A stretch of 64,000 nucleotides of DNA from Ahaetulla prasina (taxonomy: Eukaryota > Chordata > Lepidosauria > Squamata > Colubridae): positions 9,393,959 through 9,457,958 of the forward strand of contig NC_080543.1 of the NCBI RefSeq assembly GCF_028640845.1. Reading direction: 5' to 3'. The position numbers were made by a program, and so were the translations under genes. Position 1 is the first letter of the stretch; every line of letters begins with the position of its first letter. Below are positions 10,600-21,544 of this stretch, one piece after another. The notes below the pieces were generated by a model. That model was given only the letters and a program-made list of their open reading frames with translations. It was not told the DNA's origin and searched no databases.

Positions 10600-11146
10600 T
10601 TCCATTTTAACCAAATATCAAGGACACGGGGGCATAACCTCAAACCAACATTGTAGGTTTTTAAGAGGTTGGACCACCATGTGCCTGAAATAGTATAGGG
10701 CCGTGATGGCGAACCTATGGCACACAGAACCATATCTTTGGGCATGTCAGCTGTCGCTCGTTGATCTTCCAGGTTCCGGTGCTCCAGCCAACTGATCTTC
10801 ACACATGCAGGAGCGCCAGAACAGGAACAGCAGCAGCCCGGTGTGCATGTGCGCATGGGAAGGTGATCTTCTGGTTTCCAGCGTGTGCATGTGCCCCGGC
10901 CAGCTGGTCTTCGCGTGCGCATGCCCGCGAAAAACTGGAAGACCATGTGGCTGCATGCAAGCAATGGAAACCAGAAGTTCACCTTCTCAGCACGTCCATG
11001 TGCACTGGGACGGCTGGTCTTCTGGTTTCCGGCATGTGTGCACACACATGCATGAACTCCTGTTTCGGCATTCGCCAACACTGGTATAGGGGGTTGGACT
11101 AGAAGATCTCCAAGGTCCTTTCCAACTCTGTTATTCTGTTATTATA
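10600..11146 (+). mobile_element. CR1 LINE 3' end split by MITE family 3
   Basis: Left flank ggtttttaagaggttggacc, right flank ggttggactagaagatctcc to ctctgttattctgttatt. The insertion point equals that of the copy at 4938-5845. Confidence 0.75.
10701..11083. mobile_element. hAT-like MITE family 3
   Basis: Starts CCGTGATGGCGAACC and ends ATTCGCCAACACTG. The 8-bp duplication GTATAGGG at 10693-10700 and 11084-11091 is identical to that of the 5195 copy. Confidence 0.87.
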
Positions 11147-11329
11147 ATGGGAAGGAAGTTCAGAAGTAAAGTGAGAAAATATTACTTTACAGAAAGAGTA
11201 GTTGAAACTTGGAACCAACTTCCAGCAGAAGTAGTGGGTCAAACATCAGTAACTGGGTTTAAATATGCTTGGAATAAACATGTCCATCATCTGACAAAAA
11301 TAAAAAATGAATAAAATATAATAATGATA

Positions 11330-11590
11330 ACAACAACAACAACGCTGGCAGCAACCCGTATCAACCATTAGTACAAGTCAATTGTATTTGTGACACATTT
11401 TTAAATGTTCAGTTGACTGAGTTTCATGTTTAATGAATAAAAGAGATAACAATAATATTTGAAGAAAATACTTGGTCGATACCTAGGACACTGGCAGCAA
11501 CCCGTATCAACCATTAGCACCAGTCAGTGGTATTTGTGATGCATTTTTGAATGATCAGTTGACTGAGTTTCATGTTTAATGAATAAAGTA
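11330..11590 (+). mobile_element. R4-like LINE 3' tails, tandem
   Basis: Two successive copies of the cagcaacccgtatcaaccat ... tgagtttcatgtttaatgaa tail occur at about 11342-11440 and 11457-11588. They match the tail of the R4-like element at 12665-12780. Confidence 0.7.
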
Positions 11591-12058
11591 TTTATTTATT
11601 ATTTATTTATTTTATTTGATTTTTATACCGCCCTTCTCCCGAAGGACTCAGGGCGGTGTACAGGCAAGATAAAACAATACAATATACAGATTAAAATACC
11701 GTTTAAAAAACTTATTTAAATTAGCCTGAAGTTAAGAATTTCCATACTAAAAAACCCCGTTTAAAAAATTGATAAAATTTCACATTAAATCTAATTCAAG
11801 CCAGCCCCGCGCGAATAAAGAGATGTGTCTTCAGTTCACGACGGAATGTCCGAAGGTCAGGTATTTGACGTAAACCCGGGGGAAGCTCGTTCCAGAGTGT
11901 GGGCGCCCCCACAGAGAAGGCCCTTCCCCTGGGGGCCGCCAGCCGGCATTGTTTGGCGGACGGCACCCTGAGAAGTCCCTCTCTATGGGAGCGTACGGGT
12001 CGGTGGGAGGCGTGTGGTAGCAGAAGGCGGTCCCGTAAGTACCCAGGTCCTTAAGTAA
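11590..12058 (-). mobile_element. L2-like LINE 3' end
   Basis: Same 3' end as the copy at 1567 (taccgcccttctcccgaagg) with the complement of the RT-C-terminal block (agaagtccctctctatggga). No clean frame remains. Confidence 0.8.
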
Positions 12059-12059
12059 G

Positions 12060-12108
12060 TAAAATCATCATCATCATCATCATCATATCATCATCATCAT
12101 CATCATCC
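12060..12108. repeat. (ATC)n microsatellite
   Basis: Near-perfect catcatcat tract between the L2 and R4-like fragments. Confidence 0.9.
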
Positions 12109-12109
12109 G

Positions 12110-12780
12110 ACTTTGCAATAGCAAAGTTGAAACTGTTTCACATTTAATATGTGAATGCAGGAAAATCGCACAAACCGATTACAAAGCTAGACATGACCGA
12201 GTTGCTAAATTAATCCACTGGTCATTATGTAAAAAAATATGACTTGCCTTTTATCCAAAAAGTCATGGGAACATAAAATGGAATAAGTGATAGAAAATGA
12301 GAAGGTGAAGATCTTGTGGGACTTTCAAATACAGACGGATCGTCACTTGGAACATAACACACCAGATATCACAGTTGTGGAAAACTGAAACATACAATTT
12401 ATTGACATTGCGGTACCAGGAGATGCCAGAGTCAAAGAAAAAGAACTGTAAAAAATCATGAACTATCGCAACCTGGCCATCGAAACTACACGGCTATGGA
12501 TGAAATATGTAACTGTGATACCCATTGTCATCGGGGCACTTTGTACCATGTCCAAGAATTTTATAAGATACATCAACAAATTGCAGTTTCCTGCAATAAC
12601 ACCAGCAGAATTGCAAAAAACTGTGCTACTTGGAACATCATATATCTTAAGAAGGTACTTGGCTGATACCTAGGACGCTGGTAGCAACCCCTATCAACCA
12701 TCAGCACCAGTCAATGGTATTTGTGATATATTTTTGAATGTTCAGTTGACTGCGTTTCATGTTTAATGAATGAAGTAAAT
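12110..12780 (+). mobile_element. R4/Dong-like LINE C-terminus with restriction-like endonuclease
   Basis: In-frame pieces encode a CCHC-type zinc knuckle region (TVSHLICECRK...H...), then KILWDFQIQTDRHLEHNTPD, IQFIDIAVPGDARVKEKE and VIPIVIGALCTMSK. PD...D plus downstream acidic/Lys residues fit the restriction-like endonuclease at the C-terminus of R4/Dong-clade LINEs, which nick a DNA target for reverse transcription. A premature stop (EN*NIQF) and a stop in KEKEL* break it. The tail ends atgtttaatgaatgaagtaa. Confidence 0.7.
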
Positions 12781-12901
12781 AATAAGAATAAAGAAAAAGT
12801 TAAAAAGAAGACAAAAAATAAATAAAATCAAAGGGCAAAGTCAAGTTTTTTTCTGCTATTTTTAAAATATATTTTTCCTCTCTCTTATCCTCAAGGAGAA
12901 T

Positions 12902-13441
12902 TGTTGTGACCCAGGCCCAAGTAGGGAGTAATAAACTTAGTCCGTGGAAAAACAAACTTTATTCGAACAGCTGGGAATTACTTCATTCCCAGCGTCGTTC
13001 AACTCAAAGTAAAACAAATGCCTCCCAACACAAATTGTCCAATTAGGCAAACTGCCAAAGGCCCTTCTTGGCAAATGTCCAGAAGCCACAAAAACAAAGA
13101 TGTAGATGAAGCAGAAGACGGAGCAGAAGACGCAGCTACAACATTGTTTTCCGGCAAAGCCCAAACGCCGTTGCTGGTCTGTTTTAAGCCTTATGGGAGG
13201 GGCCAATCATCTCTTGGCCCTACGCCCGAGTCGTCTTCTCTGCTTGAGCTGCTCTTGCCTTCTGGCAGCTCTTCTCATGCGTGCATTAGGAACATGCTCC
13301 TCCTGTTCCTCTGTCTCACTACTATCAGTTTCTGGAGGCTCTGGAGTCCGCACCTCATTCCCTGATGGTCCTGACCTCTCCTCAGCCTCATCGCTGTCTG
13401 ACTCTGTTGCCAGCTCCGTAGGCTGCTGACGGACCACAACA
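12902..13441 (-). mobile_element. Solo LTR, gypsy-type family G2
   Basis: Termini TGTTGTG...CACAACA with the perfect 5-bp duplication AGAAT (12897-12901, 13442-13446). On the minus strand a 76-codon frame starts within the first LTR nucleotides: ELATESDSDEAEERSG... ending NARMRRAARRQEQLKQRRRL. See the finding on LTR-embedded frames. Confidence 0.85.
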
Positions 13442-13455
13442 AGAATGTCATGGTC

Positions 13456-13602
13456 CAGTGTTTCTCAACCTTGGCCACATGAAGACTTTATGGACTTCAA
13501 CTCCCAGAATTCCCCAGCTTGGTGACACAATATCAATGTTCCAGGGGGATTCTGGGAGTTGAAATCCACAAGTCTTCAAGTTGCTAAGGTCGAGAAAGGC
13601 TA
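13456..13602. mobile_element. Fold-back MITE family 4, degraded
   Basis: Arms tggacttcaactcccagaat and attctgggagttgaaatcca flank a non-palindromic spacer. Termini are CAGTGTTTCTCAACC and a decayed AGGTCGAGAAAGGC. Confidence 0.7.
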
Positions 13603-14640
13603 TCGTAGCCATTTAGCAACGGCTGTGTCCCAAAAAACTTTGCTGACACATTCCAGCAGTTCTGGTTCTTGTTCGATCTCTAAATCGGAAAGTTTGGCAG
13701 AAGCCTGTTCAGTGGAATTCATTAAGACAAGTGTTTATCCAGATTAAAGCATGAAATTGATTCTCAGTCAACTGGGCCAAACGCTTTGCCAATTAGCTGA
13801 ATTCACTCTTGCATCCTGCCAAACAGCAGTGGCGGGAAATGAAAGCAGACGAGAATTGGCAACGCTGGCAGAATTCAAGTGCAATCAAAGCCGTCAATGG
13901 CACACACAGACGAATGGCCAGGAGCCCATCTTAGCTTCAAGTGAAGAGCGGTTCAATGGTATCTCAATTTTCAGTGACAGAAAACGTGCAATCGGAATAA
14001 AGAACTTGGCCACTTCTACGAGAGGAGGGCCCTTAAACTGAGCTCTTGCCTTCAAACTCTGTTGAAGGAGATTCTGAAGGCAGCCAAGGTGACTTTTTTC
14101 TGTATGAACAGAAGGTAGCTGATTGGGGGTTTTTTCCCCCCCCTTCCAAGTTGGAAATCAAATCAAATAAAAATAAATCAACGCCTGATTACAAAGGAAA
14201 GCAAATATTGTCTGTTTGTTTGGAGTTACATCTTGGTAAGCGATTTTCAAAGCCTTTGGATTGGTTATTTTGAGAGGTTTTTATGTACATTATATAAGGC
14301 CTTGTAATTATGCACCGTGTTATGACTCAGTGTTATGTAGCTCCCAATGGGCCTTTGGTGTTACTGACAAGATTTGGCCAAGGTCAGACTTCAAACAACT
14401 TCGTCGGAGAGGTAGCTATCAAATCTAGCGGGTCCAGAACTGGGGATGAAATGCACTCGTGTTTCAAAACAGCAGGAAGCATATAAATTACAAATGAGAA
14501 ACCGAATAAAACCTTGGGCAATGCAATTATTAGAGATGAAGTGAGAAGAAGATTTTTCATTAGACCTACATTAATCCTAGGGGATCAAAACTGGCAACCG
14601 GATCAGCGAACTCCGAGAGCTGACATTGGCGAACAGATGG
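13603..14640. other. Intronic DNA, no gene recognised
   Basis: About 1 kb of apparently single-copy sequence. A 96-codon plus frame at 13751-14041 has no motif I recognise and no splice context, so I do not call it. Confidence 0.45.
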
Positions 14641-14757
14641 TAGTGATAGAGAGGAAAATATTTGGAGTCCGGGGTTGAGCTGTGAGGTCCTTGGTGCTCT
14701 CTGAGCTTGGTTGTTTTCCTGTAGACATTTCATTACCCAACTAGATAACATCATCAG
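14640..14757 (-). mobile_element. PLE family 3 end
   Basis: Reverse-oriented PLE end with a ribozyme-like motif at 14724-14757 (CTGATGA core, stem GTTATC/GGTAAT, loop TAGTTG, GAAAT, GTC). It pairs with the plus-oriented end at 15914. Confidence 0.6.
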
Positions 14758-14762
14758 TGCTA

Positions 14763-15913
14763 CTGTGTTTCCCCAAAAATATGACCTATCTCGAAAGTAT
14801 GTCCTAGCTTTATTTTTACATGTGTGTTGTGACCCAGGCCCAAGTAGGTAGTAGTAGACCCACTCAGTTCAAAAACAGACAGACTTTATTAGAACAGCTG
14901 AGAATTAACTCATTCTCAGCGTAGTCCAAACTAACTCAAAGCAAATTCTTCGTAACACAATTCTTCAATCTTATCACCAACCTTGGTCTAATTAGGCTAA
15001 CTGCCAAAGGCTTTTCTTGGCAAAAGTTCAAAAGCAGAAGATGCCGACAAGAAATAAATGCAGCAAAACAAGGAGCAAGACTATCAACGTTGTTTTCCGG
15101 CAAAGAGCCCAAACGCCATTGCTGGTCTTTTAAGACTTATAGGAGGGGCCAATCATCTCTTGGCCCTACTCCCGAGTCATCCTCTTTGCTTTAGTCTGGC
15201 AGCTTTTCTCATGCGTGCATTAGGAACAGGCTTCTCCTGTTCCTTTGCCTCAGTACTGTCAGCCTCTTGAGGCTCTGGAGTCCGCACATCTCTTCCCAAT
15301 GGCCCTGGCCCCATCTCTGCCTCCGACACAGAGCCCTCATCCGGAACTTCCCCAGCCTCCAGGACTGGCCCATATTCTTCCTTAGCCTCATTGCTGTCTG
15401 ACTTTATTGCCAGCTACACAGGCTGCTGGTGGACCACAACAACGTGTGTCCAATATAAGTCCTACTCCCAAAATAAGCCTTAATTAAAATCCCACCCACT
15501 CCAGAGTGTACCTGTAAAAATTAAGCTGGGAGGGATAGGGTGTGTATGGAACTGCTCTATTATACTTACCTTCAGACAATTGCAGCCAGGGCTCACATAC
15601 CCCAACCTGCCTTGCCGGTCCATTTCTTCTGCAGCTGGCAAGCCAGCAAGGCTTTCCTGAAGGCCTATGCAGCCGATAACAGAGCTGCGGATCGATCCGG
15701 AGCTCTGTTATCAGCTGCAGAAGCCTTCAGGAAAGTTTTGCTGACCACAGAAGAAGTTCCTAAAGGCCTCTGACAGCGAAAAGGAGACCAGGGGCAACGT
15801 GCACAAGTGAGGTGAGTCAGTAGGCAACATCCTCCCCTCCCGAAAATAAGACCTGGTGCCTTTTTTGAGTGGCAAAAGAAATAAGACAGGGTCTTATTTT
15901 TGGGGAAACACGG
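14763..15913. mobile_element. Tc1/mariner-like MITE with nested LTR
   Basis: Terminal inverted repeats CTGTGTTTCCCCAAAAATA and TATTTTTGGGGAAACACGG. A TA precedes it and TC follows it. The interior has tgtcctagctttatt / aaaataagcc modules. An LTR (14825-15441) is inserted in it. The interior at about 15650-15735 forms a second, 34-bp imperfect inverted repeat. Confidence 0.65.
14825..15441 (-). mobile_element. Solo LTR, family G2
   Basis: TGTTGTG...CACAACA ends and duplication ATGTG/ACGTG. The minus-strand frame from the LTR start encodes the same acidic region (SDSNEAKEE) and NARMRKAAR tail but carries stop codons. Confidence 0.82.
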
Positions 15914-16075
15914 TCAAAGAGAGCGGGGTTTGCTTGCAAATAGGTAAAAGAGAGAGCAACCCCATTCTCTTCTAACACTGATGGTGTTACCTAGTTGGGT
16001 AATGAAATGTCTGGAAGAAAACAACCAAGCTGAAAAAGAAACAAGGACCCCACAGTTCTATAAATATTTTCTTCT
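15914..16075 (+). mobile_element. PLE family 3 end
   Basis: Plus-oriented end with ribozyme-like motif at 15978-16011 (core CTGATGG, stem GTTACC/GGTAAT, GAAAT, GTC), then gaaaacaaccaagctgaaaa. Confidence 0.6.
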
Positions 16076-16408
16076 CGATCAGTACTTTCTCCATTTGAGG
16101 TGTTCCAGGGCGGAGTCAAAAAGAGACATCAGCTCCGAATCTCTTCGTAGCCCTACATAGACTAAATGCAATCCAGATTCACTTAACAGCCATGTTACTA
16201 ACTTAACACCTGCAGCGATTCATTTAATGGACAAGATAGGTCATAAATGGGGCAAAAACCCCTTGACAACTGTCTTACTTAGCAACCAAAATTTGGGGCT
16301 CTATCCTAGTCGTAAATTGAAGACTACACGTATAAGAACGTCAAACCTGTTCATCTTTCAATCCGTCAATTGTTTTTCTGCCTGTTTATCTATCTTCTAC
16401 ATTGAATA
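16076..16408. other. Intronic DNA, no gene
   Basis: Unassigned sequence. The taacagccatgttactaact / gttacttagcaaccaaaatt wording recurs elsewhere in the window (about 25430, 46500, 56450), so it may be a further old repeat. Confidence 0.45.
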
Positions 16409-16738
16409 GGGATGGGACAAGACACTGAGCTTGTTGATCGAAAGTTCAGTGGTTCGAATCCCTAGTGCTGCCGCGTAATGGGGTGAGCTCCCGTTACTTG
16501 CCCCAGCTTCTGCCAACCTAGCAGTTCGAAAGCACGTAAAAAATGCAAGTAGAAAAAACAGGGACCACCTTTGGTGGGAAGGGAACAGCGTTCTGTGCGC
16601 CTTTGGCGTTGAGTCATGCCAGCCACATGACCACGGAGACATCTTCGGACAGCGCTGGCTCTTCGGCTTTGAAACGGAGATGAGCACCGCCCCCTAGAGT
16701 CAGGAATGACTAGCACATATGTGCGAGGGGAACCTTTA
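16409..16738 (+). mobile_element. tRNA-derived SINE, family A (5' truncated)
   Basis: Begins within the tRNA-like head (gacactgagcttgttgatcg) and runs to the gcgaggggaacctttacctt tail. Confidence 0.85.
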
Positions 16739-17068
16739 CCTTACATTGAATAGGAGTTCTCTTTGACCGTTTTTTTCCCTTCTTTCCTCTTTTCTGAAAC
16801 AGAGCCCGTTTTCTCGAGAGACTCAGAGTCAGAATATATTTCTCACTGATATTGTGCCACCAAGCAGATGGCCAGGAAGAACAATTGGCTTTCAGTATTG
16901 CAGAGAACAATGGTCAACACATAATGAAATGTGATGAACAAGACTTTGACATATTTTTTTAATTGGATTCCTGTAACAATTCATCAAAGCTAATTGTGTA
17001 AAAGCCATCGACTGATTTTGCACTACATTAGCTTAGTGGTTGGGTTTTTTTTTTTAATGTCCTTAACA

Positions 17069-17118
<50 letters not shown>

Positions 17119-17584
17119 CTCTAAAAGTATTATGTAAAATATAGCAAGGCTGAATGCTACTCATTATGTAAAGAGAAGATTCTTCTATTTTAACGAAAGG
17201 GTTCATTTTGTTCACTCAAGCAATAAAACACTGCGGACAAACCGAGAAGCCGAATAGCTGTAAAATTACAATCAAAGCTGACAGCTTATCTTTACTTTTT
17301 TCATCAGCTCAGAAGAAAAAAAAAATAATACTATTGTAGGCTTATCTCCTGTAAAATTTTTGACAGCAACGCCTTCACAAAAATCATTGAAAATGGGATC
17401 TTTCAAACCAGTATCAACACAAACTCAACTTCTTTACATGTAAAAGTCTCTCAGCAAAGAGATAAAATGTGAAAACATTTTCTAATGCAAGGTGCCTCAG
17501 TTTTAATTTTTATTTTAATTTTTTTTGAGGGGGTTGGGATTTGAGCTCAATAGACCTCTGTAGAGACTCCTGAGTGGACAAAGT
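16739..17584. other. Intronic DNA with (CA)n at 17071-17116
   Basis: No gene or transposon recognised apart from the 46-bp dinucleotide tract and an AT-rich run at about 17500-17525. Confidence 0.5.
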
Positions 17585-18075
17585 CTTTGGCTCTTTAGAT
17601 ACATTTTTCAAGATGTTTTACTTCTTTGCTCTGACTGAATGGAAGGATTTATACTCCTTGCAGACAGCTGGTCATTTGCAATCTTTTTTAGGGAGTCATT
17701 GAGGCCACTTGGAGGATTGTCTGTGTCCTCAGCGTCACCTGAATAGGTGCGGAAATGGGTGCGGAACAGGGGTGGGCTGCTGGGGGTTCTCAGGGGTTCG
17801 GGAGAACCTCTAGCTAAGATTCTGTGGTTCGGAGAACCCCCAAATCGCACTCCTGGCTGGTCCCGCCCACCCTGCCCCTCCCCACCCAGGAGACCTCATG
17901 CGGCCCGTTTTGGATGTAGGTAAGTGCAGGGCGTGTGAGAAGATTCGGACAGGGTGGAAAACGGGCCTAATGGAAGTTCGGGAAGGCTGGAAAAGGAGCC
18001 TCCGGAGCCTGGAGAGGTCATTTTTGCCCCCCTGGAGGCTCGAGAAAAGCCTCCGGAGCCCGGGGAGGGCAAAAA

Positions 18076-18135
<60 letters not shown>

Positions 18136-18300
18136 TGGTGCAGGAGGCCGACTGGGCCACACCCACCATGGCCACACCTGCCCAGCAGTTGACCAGAGAA
18201 CCCCTTACTAAAAAATTTTGAAGCCCAGCCCTGGTGTGGAGCTTTCTTGGAACTGCTGAAAGGACTGTGTTGTGTAGTTGATCTTTCTGCAGAATGCTTT
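17585..18300 (-). mobile_element. PLE family 2 3' region interrupted by a MITE
   Basis: Left part (tatactccttgcagacagct...) and right part (agctttcttggaactgctga) are contiguous PLE sequence split by the MITE at 17767-18233. The ribozyme-like motif is deleted here. Confidence 0.7.
17767..18233. mobile_element. hAT-like MITE, CAGGGGTGGGC subtype
   Basis: Ends CAGGGGTGGGCTGCTGG and TTTTGAAGCCCAGCCCTG. Flanks GTGCGGAA/GTGTGGAG match at 6 of 8. It contains a 57-bp (CA)n tract at 18077-18133. Confidence 0.75.
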
Positions 18301-18309
18301 TCTTTATTT

Positions 18310-18905
18310 TTTTTCTTTATTTATTTGTCACAACATTATATATAAATACATGTAATGAAAGAAAACAATAGGACAGGAACGGTAGGCACTTTTGTGCAGT
18401 TATGCACGCCCCTTATAGTCCTCTTAGGAATGGGGTGAGGTCAATGGTAGACAGTTTTTGGTTAAAGATTTTGGGAGTTTGAGAAGAGACCACAGAGTCA
18501 GGTAGTGTGTTCCAAGCGTTAACAACTCTGTTTCAAAAGTCATATTTTCTGCAATCAAGATTGAAGCAGTTAACATTAAGTTTGAATCTATTGTTTGCTC
18601 TTGTATTATTGCAATTGAAGCTGAAGTAGTCTTTAACAGGAAGGACATTGCAATAGATGATTCTCTGTGTTAAACACAGGTCATATCTGAGTCGACAGAG
18701 TTCTAAGTTTTCTAATCCCAGGATTTCAAGTCTGGTGGTATAAGGTATTTTGTTGTTTACAGAGGAGCAGAGAACTCTTCTTGTAAAATATTTCTGGACT
18801 CGTTCACTTGTATTAATGTCAGAGTTGTGGTATGGGTTCCAGACAGGTGAGCTGTATTCAAGAATGGGTCTTGCAAATGTTTTGTATGCTCGTTAGTAGT
18901 GTAGT
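18310..18905 (-). mobile_element. CR1/Jockey-type LINE C-terminus
   Basis: The minus strand reads RPILEYSSPVWNPYHNSDIN, ERVQKYFTRRVLCS, TRLEILGLENLELCRLRYDL and NRVVNAWNTLPDSVVSS, the usual region after the RT in this superfamily, with stops. It differs from the abundant CR1 family here. Confidence 0.75.
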
Positions 18906-19309
18906 TTTCCGCCCAGTGTCCCTTTTGCCCTGTGCCCTGTGTCCCTTCACTGTTGAACACAGGAGCAGGTTGTTGGGGATAATTTTGTGTTCTCTGCATT
19001 CTCAAACCGAAGCGCAAATGCTTCCTGGAGTCTGCAATTTTTCTGGAAATCCGTTTACACTCCCGCACCGTTCGAACTTAGGCTATTAAGCGCATAGCTA
19101 AATGTCTACGGAAATTCTCAGTCATCCAGGTCGTGGTTGTCCCAAAGGTGGTGTTTCTTTTTTTTAAGAACTCCTGATTTCCTCAATGCTTCACCCCCTC
19201 TCATCAGCAATGGGTGTAATATGGACACTTAAGAAAAGTGAGAAGCTTTCAAAGGAGAGGGGAATTAAGAGTGTGATGATGGGTGGAATGACTAGAGTTT
19301 ATAATTTAA

Positions 19310-19812
19310 GATTTATTCTGGATTATGATTGTTAGTTTTGATACCCCGCATTTTGTTCTGGGAAGTCTCGGGGGGGGAGGGGGGTAAGGGGGAGGGTAAT
19401 AAAGGTGGGGATGAGGTTAGAAAATGGATTAATGGATTGATGGTTAATGTACAGGGATGATTGAAGATGTATAATTAATGTAAGGTCGGGTCTGCCCGGC
19501 TACCATTTCAGAATGGTGGAAAGGGAGAAAAGAGAAGAGAGAAGGAGGTAGGAAAGGGAAGAGGAGGAAGAGAGGATAAGGAGGAGGAAGGGGAAAGAGA
19601 AAGGAAGAAAGAGAGATAGAAGAGGAGTAGGGGGGAGAGGATGTAGATAAGAGAAGATGAGGAAGGTTGTGGAAAGTAGAAGAAGGTAGAGAAGGGAAGA
19701 GAGTTAAAAGAAGGGGGTAGTGGCCAGGCAGACCCAATTGATTGTATATGACTGTACATTGAATATTATTGGATACGAATGTAAAAATAAAACTTTTTCA
19801 TACAAAAAAAAA
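19310..19812 (+). mobile_element. L1-like LINE 3' UTR with polypurine tract
   Basis: A purine-rich 200-bp tract (gaaagggagaaaagagaaga...) lies between tctgcccggctaccatttca and its near complement. It ends aaaataaaactttttcatac and poly(A). A second copy is at 32095. Confidence 0.65.
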
Positions 19813-19844
19813 AAAACAAAAGAAAAGAAAAGTGAGAAGCCCAT

Positions 19845-20134
19845 GCATGTTATAGAAACATGAGTGGTGCATATGGGTGTGGAGCCTTCTTGGAACTGTT
19901 GAAAGGACTATGTTGTAGATTGGAGATAGATGATGTCGTATCCCTCTCCTTTCTGTTGAGAGGGAGCTGTTCAATTTTGACAAAGCTCCACACCCATTTG
20001 CACCACTCAGGGGACCCTGGTGACACAGCTAAATCTCCAGGGGACCTTAACAACCTGCTAAATGAATGCAAACGTCCAGCTGTCTGCAAGGAGTATAAAT
20101 CCTTCCATTCCCCACCATCCAGGCAAAGCTGAAG
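19845..20134. mobile_element. PLE family 2, divergent pair
   Basis: Minus-oriented PLE sequence to about 19975 abuts plus-oriented sequence from 19978. The plus copy stops inside the ribozyme core (gctgaagaag) exactly where the pentamer array starts. Confidence 0.7.
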
Positions 20135-20311
20135 AAGAATAGAATAGAATAGAATAGAATAGAATAGAATAGAATAGAATAGAATAGAATAGAATAGAAT
20201 AGAATAGAATAGGAATAGGAATAGAGTAGAGTAGAGTAGAGTAGAGTAGAGTAGAGTAGAGTAGAGTAGAGTAGAGTAGAGTAGAGTAGAGTAGAATAGA
20301 ATAGAATAGAA
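20134..20311. repeat. Pentanucleotide microsatellite (AGAAT)n with an internal (GAGTA)n block
   Basis: About 16 AGAAT units, then about 15 GAGTA units, then AGAAT again, joined directly to the 3' end of a reverse-oriented CR1. Confidence 0.95.
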
Positions 20312-20862
20312 TAACAGAGTTGGAAGGGACCTTGGAGGTCTTCTAGTCCAACCCACTGCTTAAGCAGGAAACCCTACACCACTTCAGACAAATGGTTATC
20401 CAGAGTCTTCTTAAAACCTTCAGTGTTGGAGTGTTCACAACTTCTGGAGGTAGGTTGTGTACAGGTTGTTCCACTGATTAATTGTTCTCACTGTCAGGAA
20501 ATGTCTCCTTAGTTCTAGGTTGCTTCTCTCCTTGATGGGGGTTTCCACCCGTTGCTTCTTGGCCTGCCCTCAGGGGCTTTGGAGAATAGCTTGAGTCCCT
20601 CTTCTTTGTGGCAGCCCCTGAGATATTGGAAGACTGCTATCATGTCTCCCCTGGTCCTTCTTTTCATTAAACTAGAGATACCCAGTTCCTGCAACCGTTC
20701 TTCATACATTTTAGCCTCCAGTCCCCTAATCCTCTTTGTTGCTCTTCTCTGCACTCTTTCTAGAGTCTCAACATCTTTTTTACATCACGGCGACCAAAAC
20801 TGGATGCAGGATTCCAAGTGTGGCCTTACCAAGGCATTATAAAGTGGTATTAACACATCACA
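20312..20862 (-). mobile_element. CR1 LINE C-terminus and 3' UTR
   Basis: The minus strand encodes MQRRATKRIRGLEAKMYEER and [20 protein letters not shown]. The 3' end, ctgttattctattct, runs into the pentamer array. Confidence 0.88.
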
Positions 20863-20864
20863 TG

Positions 20865-21010
20865 ATCTTGATTCTATCAAGATTCGCTTCTTGGATGAGA
20901 AGCGAAACGTCTTCAAAGAAAAAAACCAGAAAGTCCAATTGCCTCTTGAAAAAGACAACCAAGACCTGGATGACTGAGAATCGCCACAGACATATACCCA
21001 CAATATGGCA
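20865..21010 (+). mobile_element. PLE family 2 3' end
   Basis: The right half of the ribozyme-like motif (gcttcttggatgagaagcga...GTC to 20911) is intact. The CTGAAGA half is replaced. Confidence 0.65.
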
Positions 21011-21544
21011 CCCTGACAAAGAATTCTTTTTCCTCTAAATTCACGATCTTCCGTTTAGAAACACTGAACTGCACGTTTTTTGAGCCATTTTCCAGCACTG
21101 ACAAAATCCTTTCCCAATATTTCCGCAAGAAAATAATTGAGCGAGGTGATTTCATCAAATGAACCTTTTTTTTTTTTTTTGGCAGAGTCAAAGGGAAATC
21201 AAGATGCTTTTAGTACATTTTCTTCTCATGAGAGAAAGAGAGAGGGAGAGAGAACGAGAGAGAGCAAAAACTTCCAGAATTTTCCCAAGGGTAGAATGTA
21301 CTTCAACAGCTTATTAACTCAAGAATCTGTACAAGTGGCCCAGCTTATTTTGTAGAGTGCGATAGAAATTTAACTTCTGGAAAAGATGGAAGGGCCCACT
21401 CAGGCGCAATTGCTCTGGTACATTTAATAAGCATTGGATGACTAATAGAAGATTCCAGAGGATTCTACGGATGACTCCGTGGGGAGCATCGGAAATAGGA
21501 ATGTACTTTGTACCTCAAATATTCTCTGTTTGCATTACTTAGAG
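21011..21544. other. Intronic DNA, no gene
   Basis: Contains a (GA)-rich stretch at about 21230-21265. Otherwise unassigned. Confidence 0.5.

Noticed and set aside
10173..11081. 302-codon minus-strand frame
   Set aside because: Spans a MITE fragment, a CR1 tail and another MITE. Low-stop composition comes from GC-rich MITE interiors.
13207..13437. Arg/Ser/Glu-rich 76-residue frame resembling a host nuclear protein
   Set aside because: It lies wholly inside an LTR with a perfect 5-bp duplication and is shared in frame with other LTRs, so it is retrotransposon sequence.
17810..18221. Poly-Cys-Val and poly-Thr-His frames
   Set aside because: Translation of a (CA)n tract within a MITE.
20134..20311. 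CRISPR-like or telomere-like array
   Set aside because: Pure pentamer microsatellite with no spacers, in a vertebrate context.
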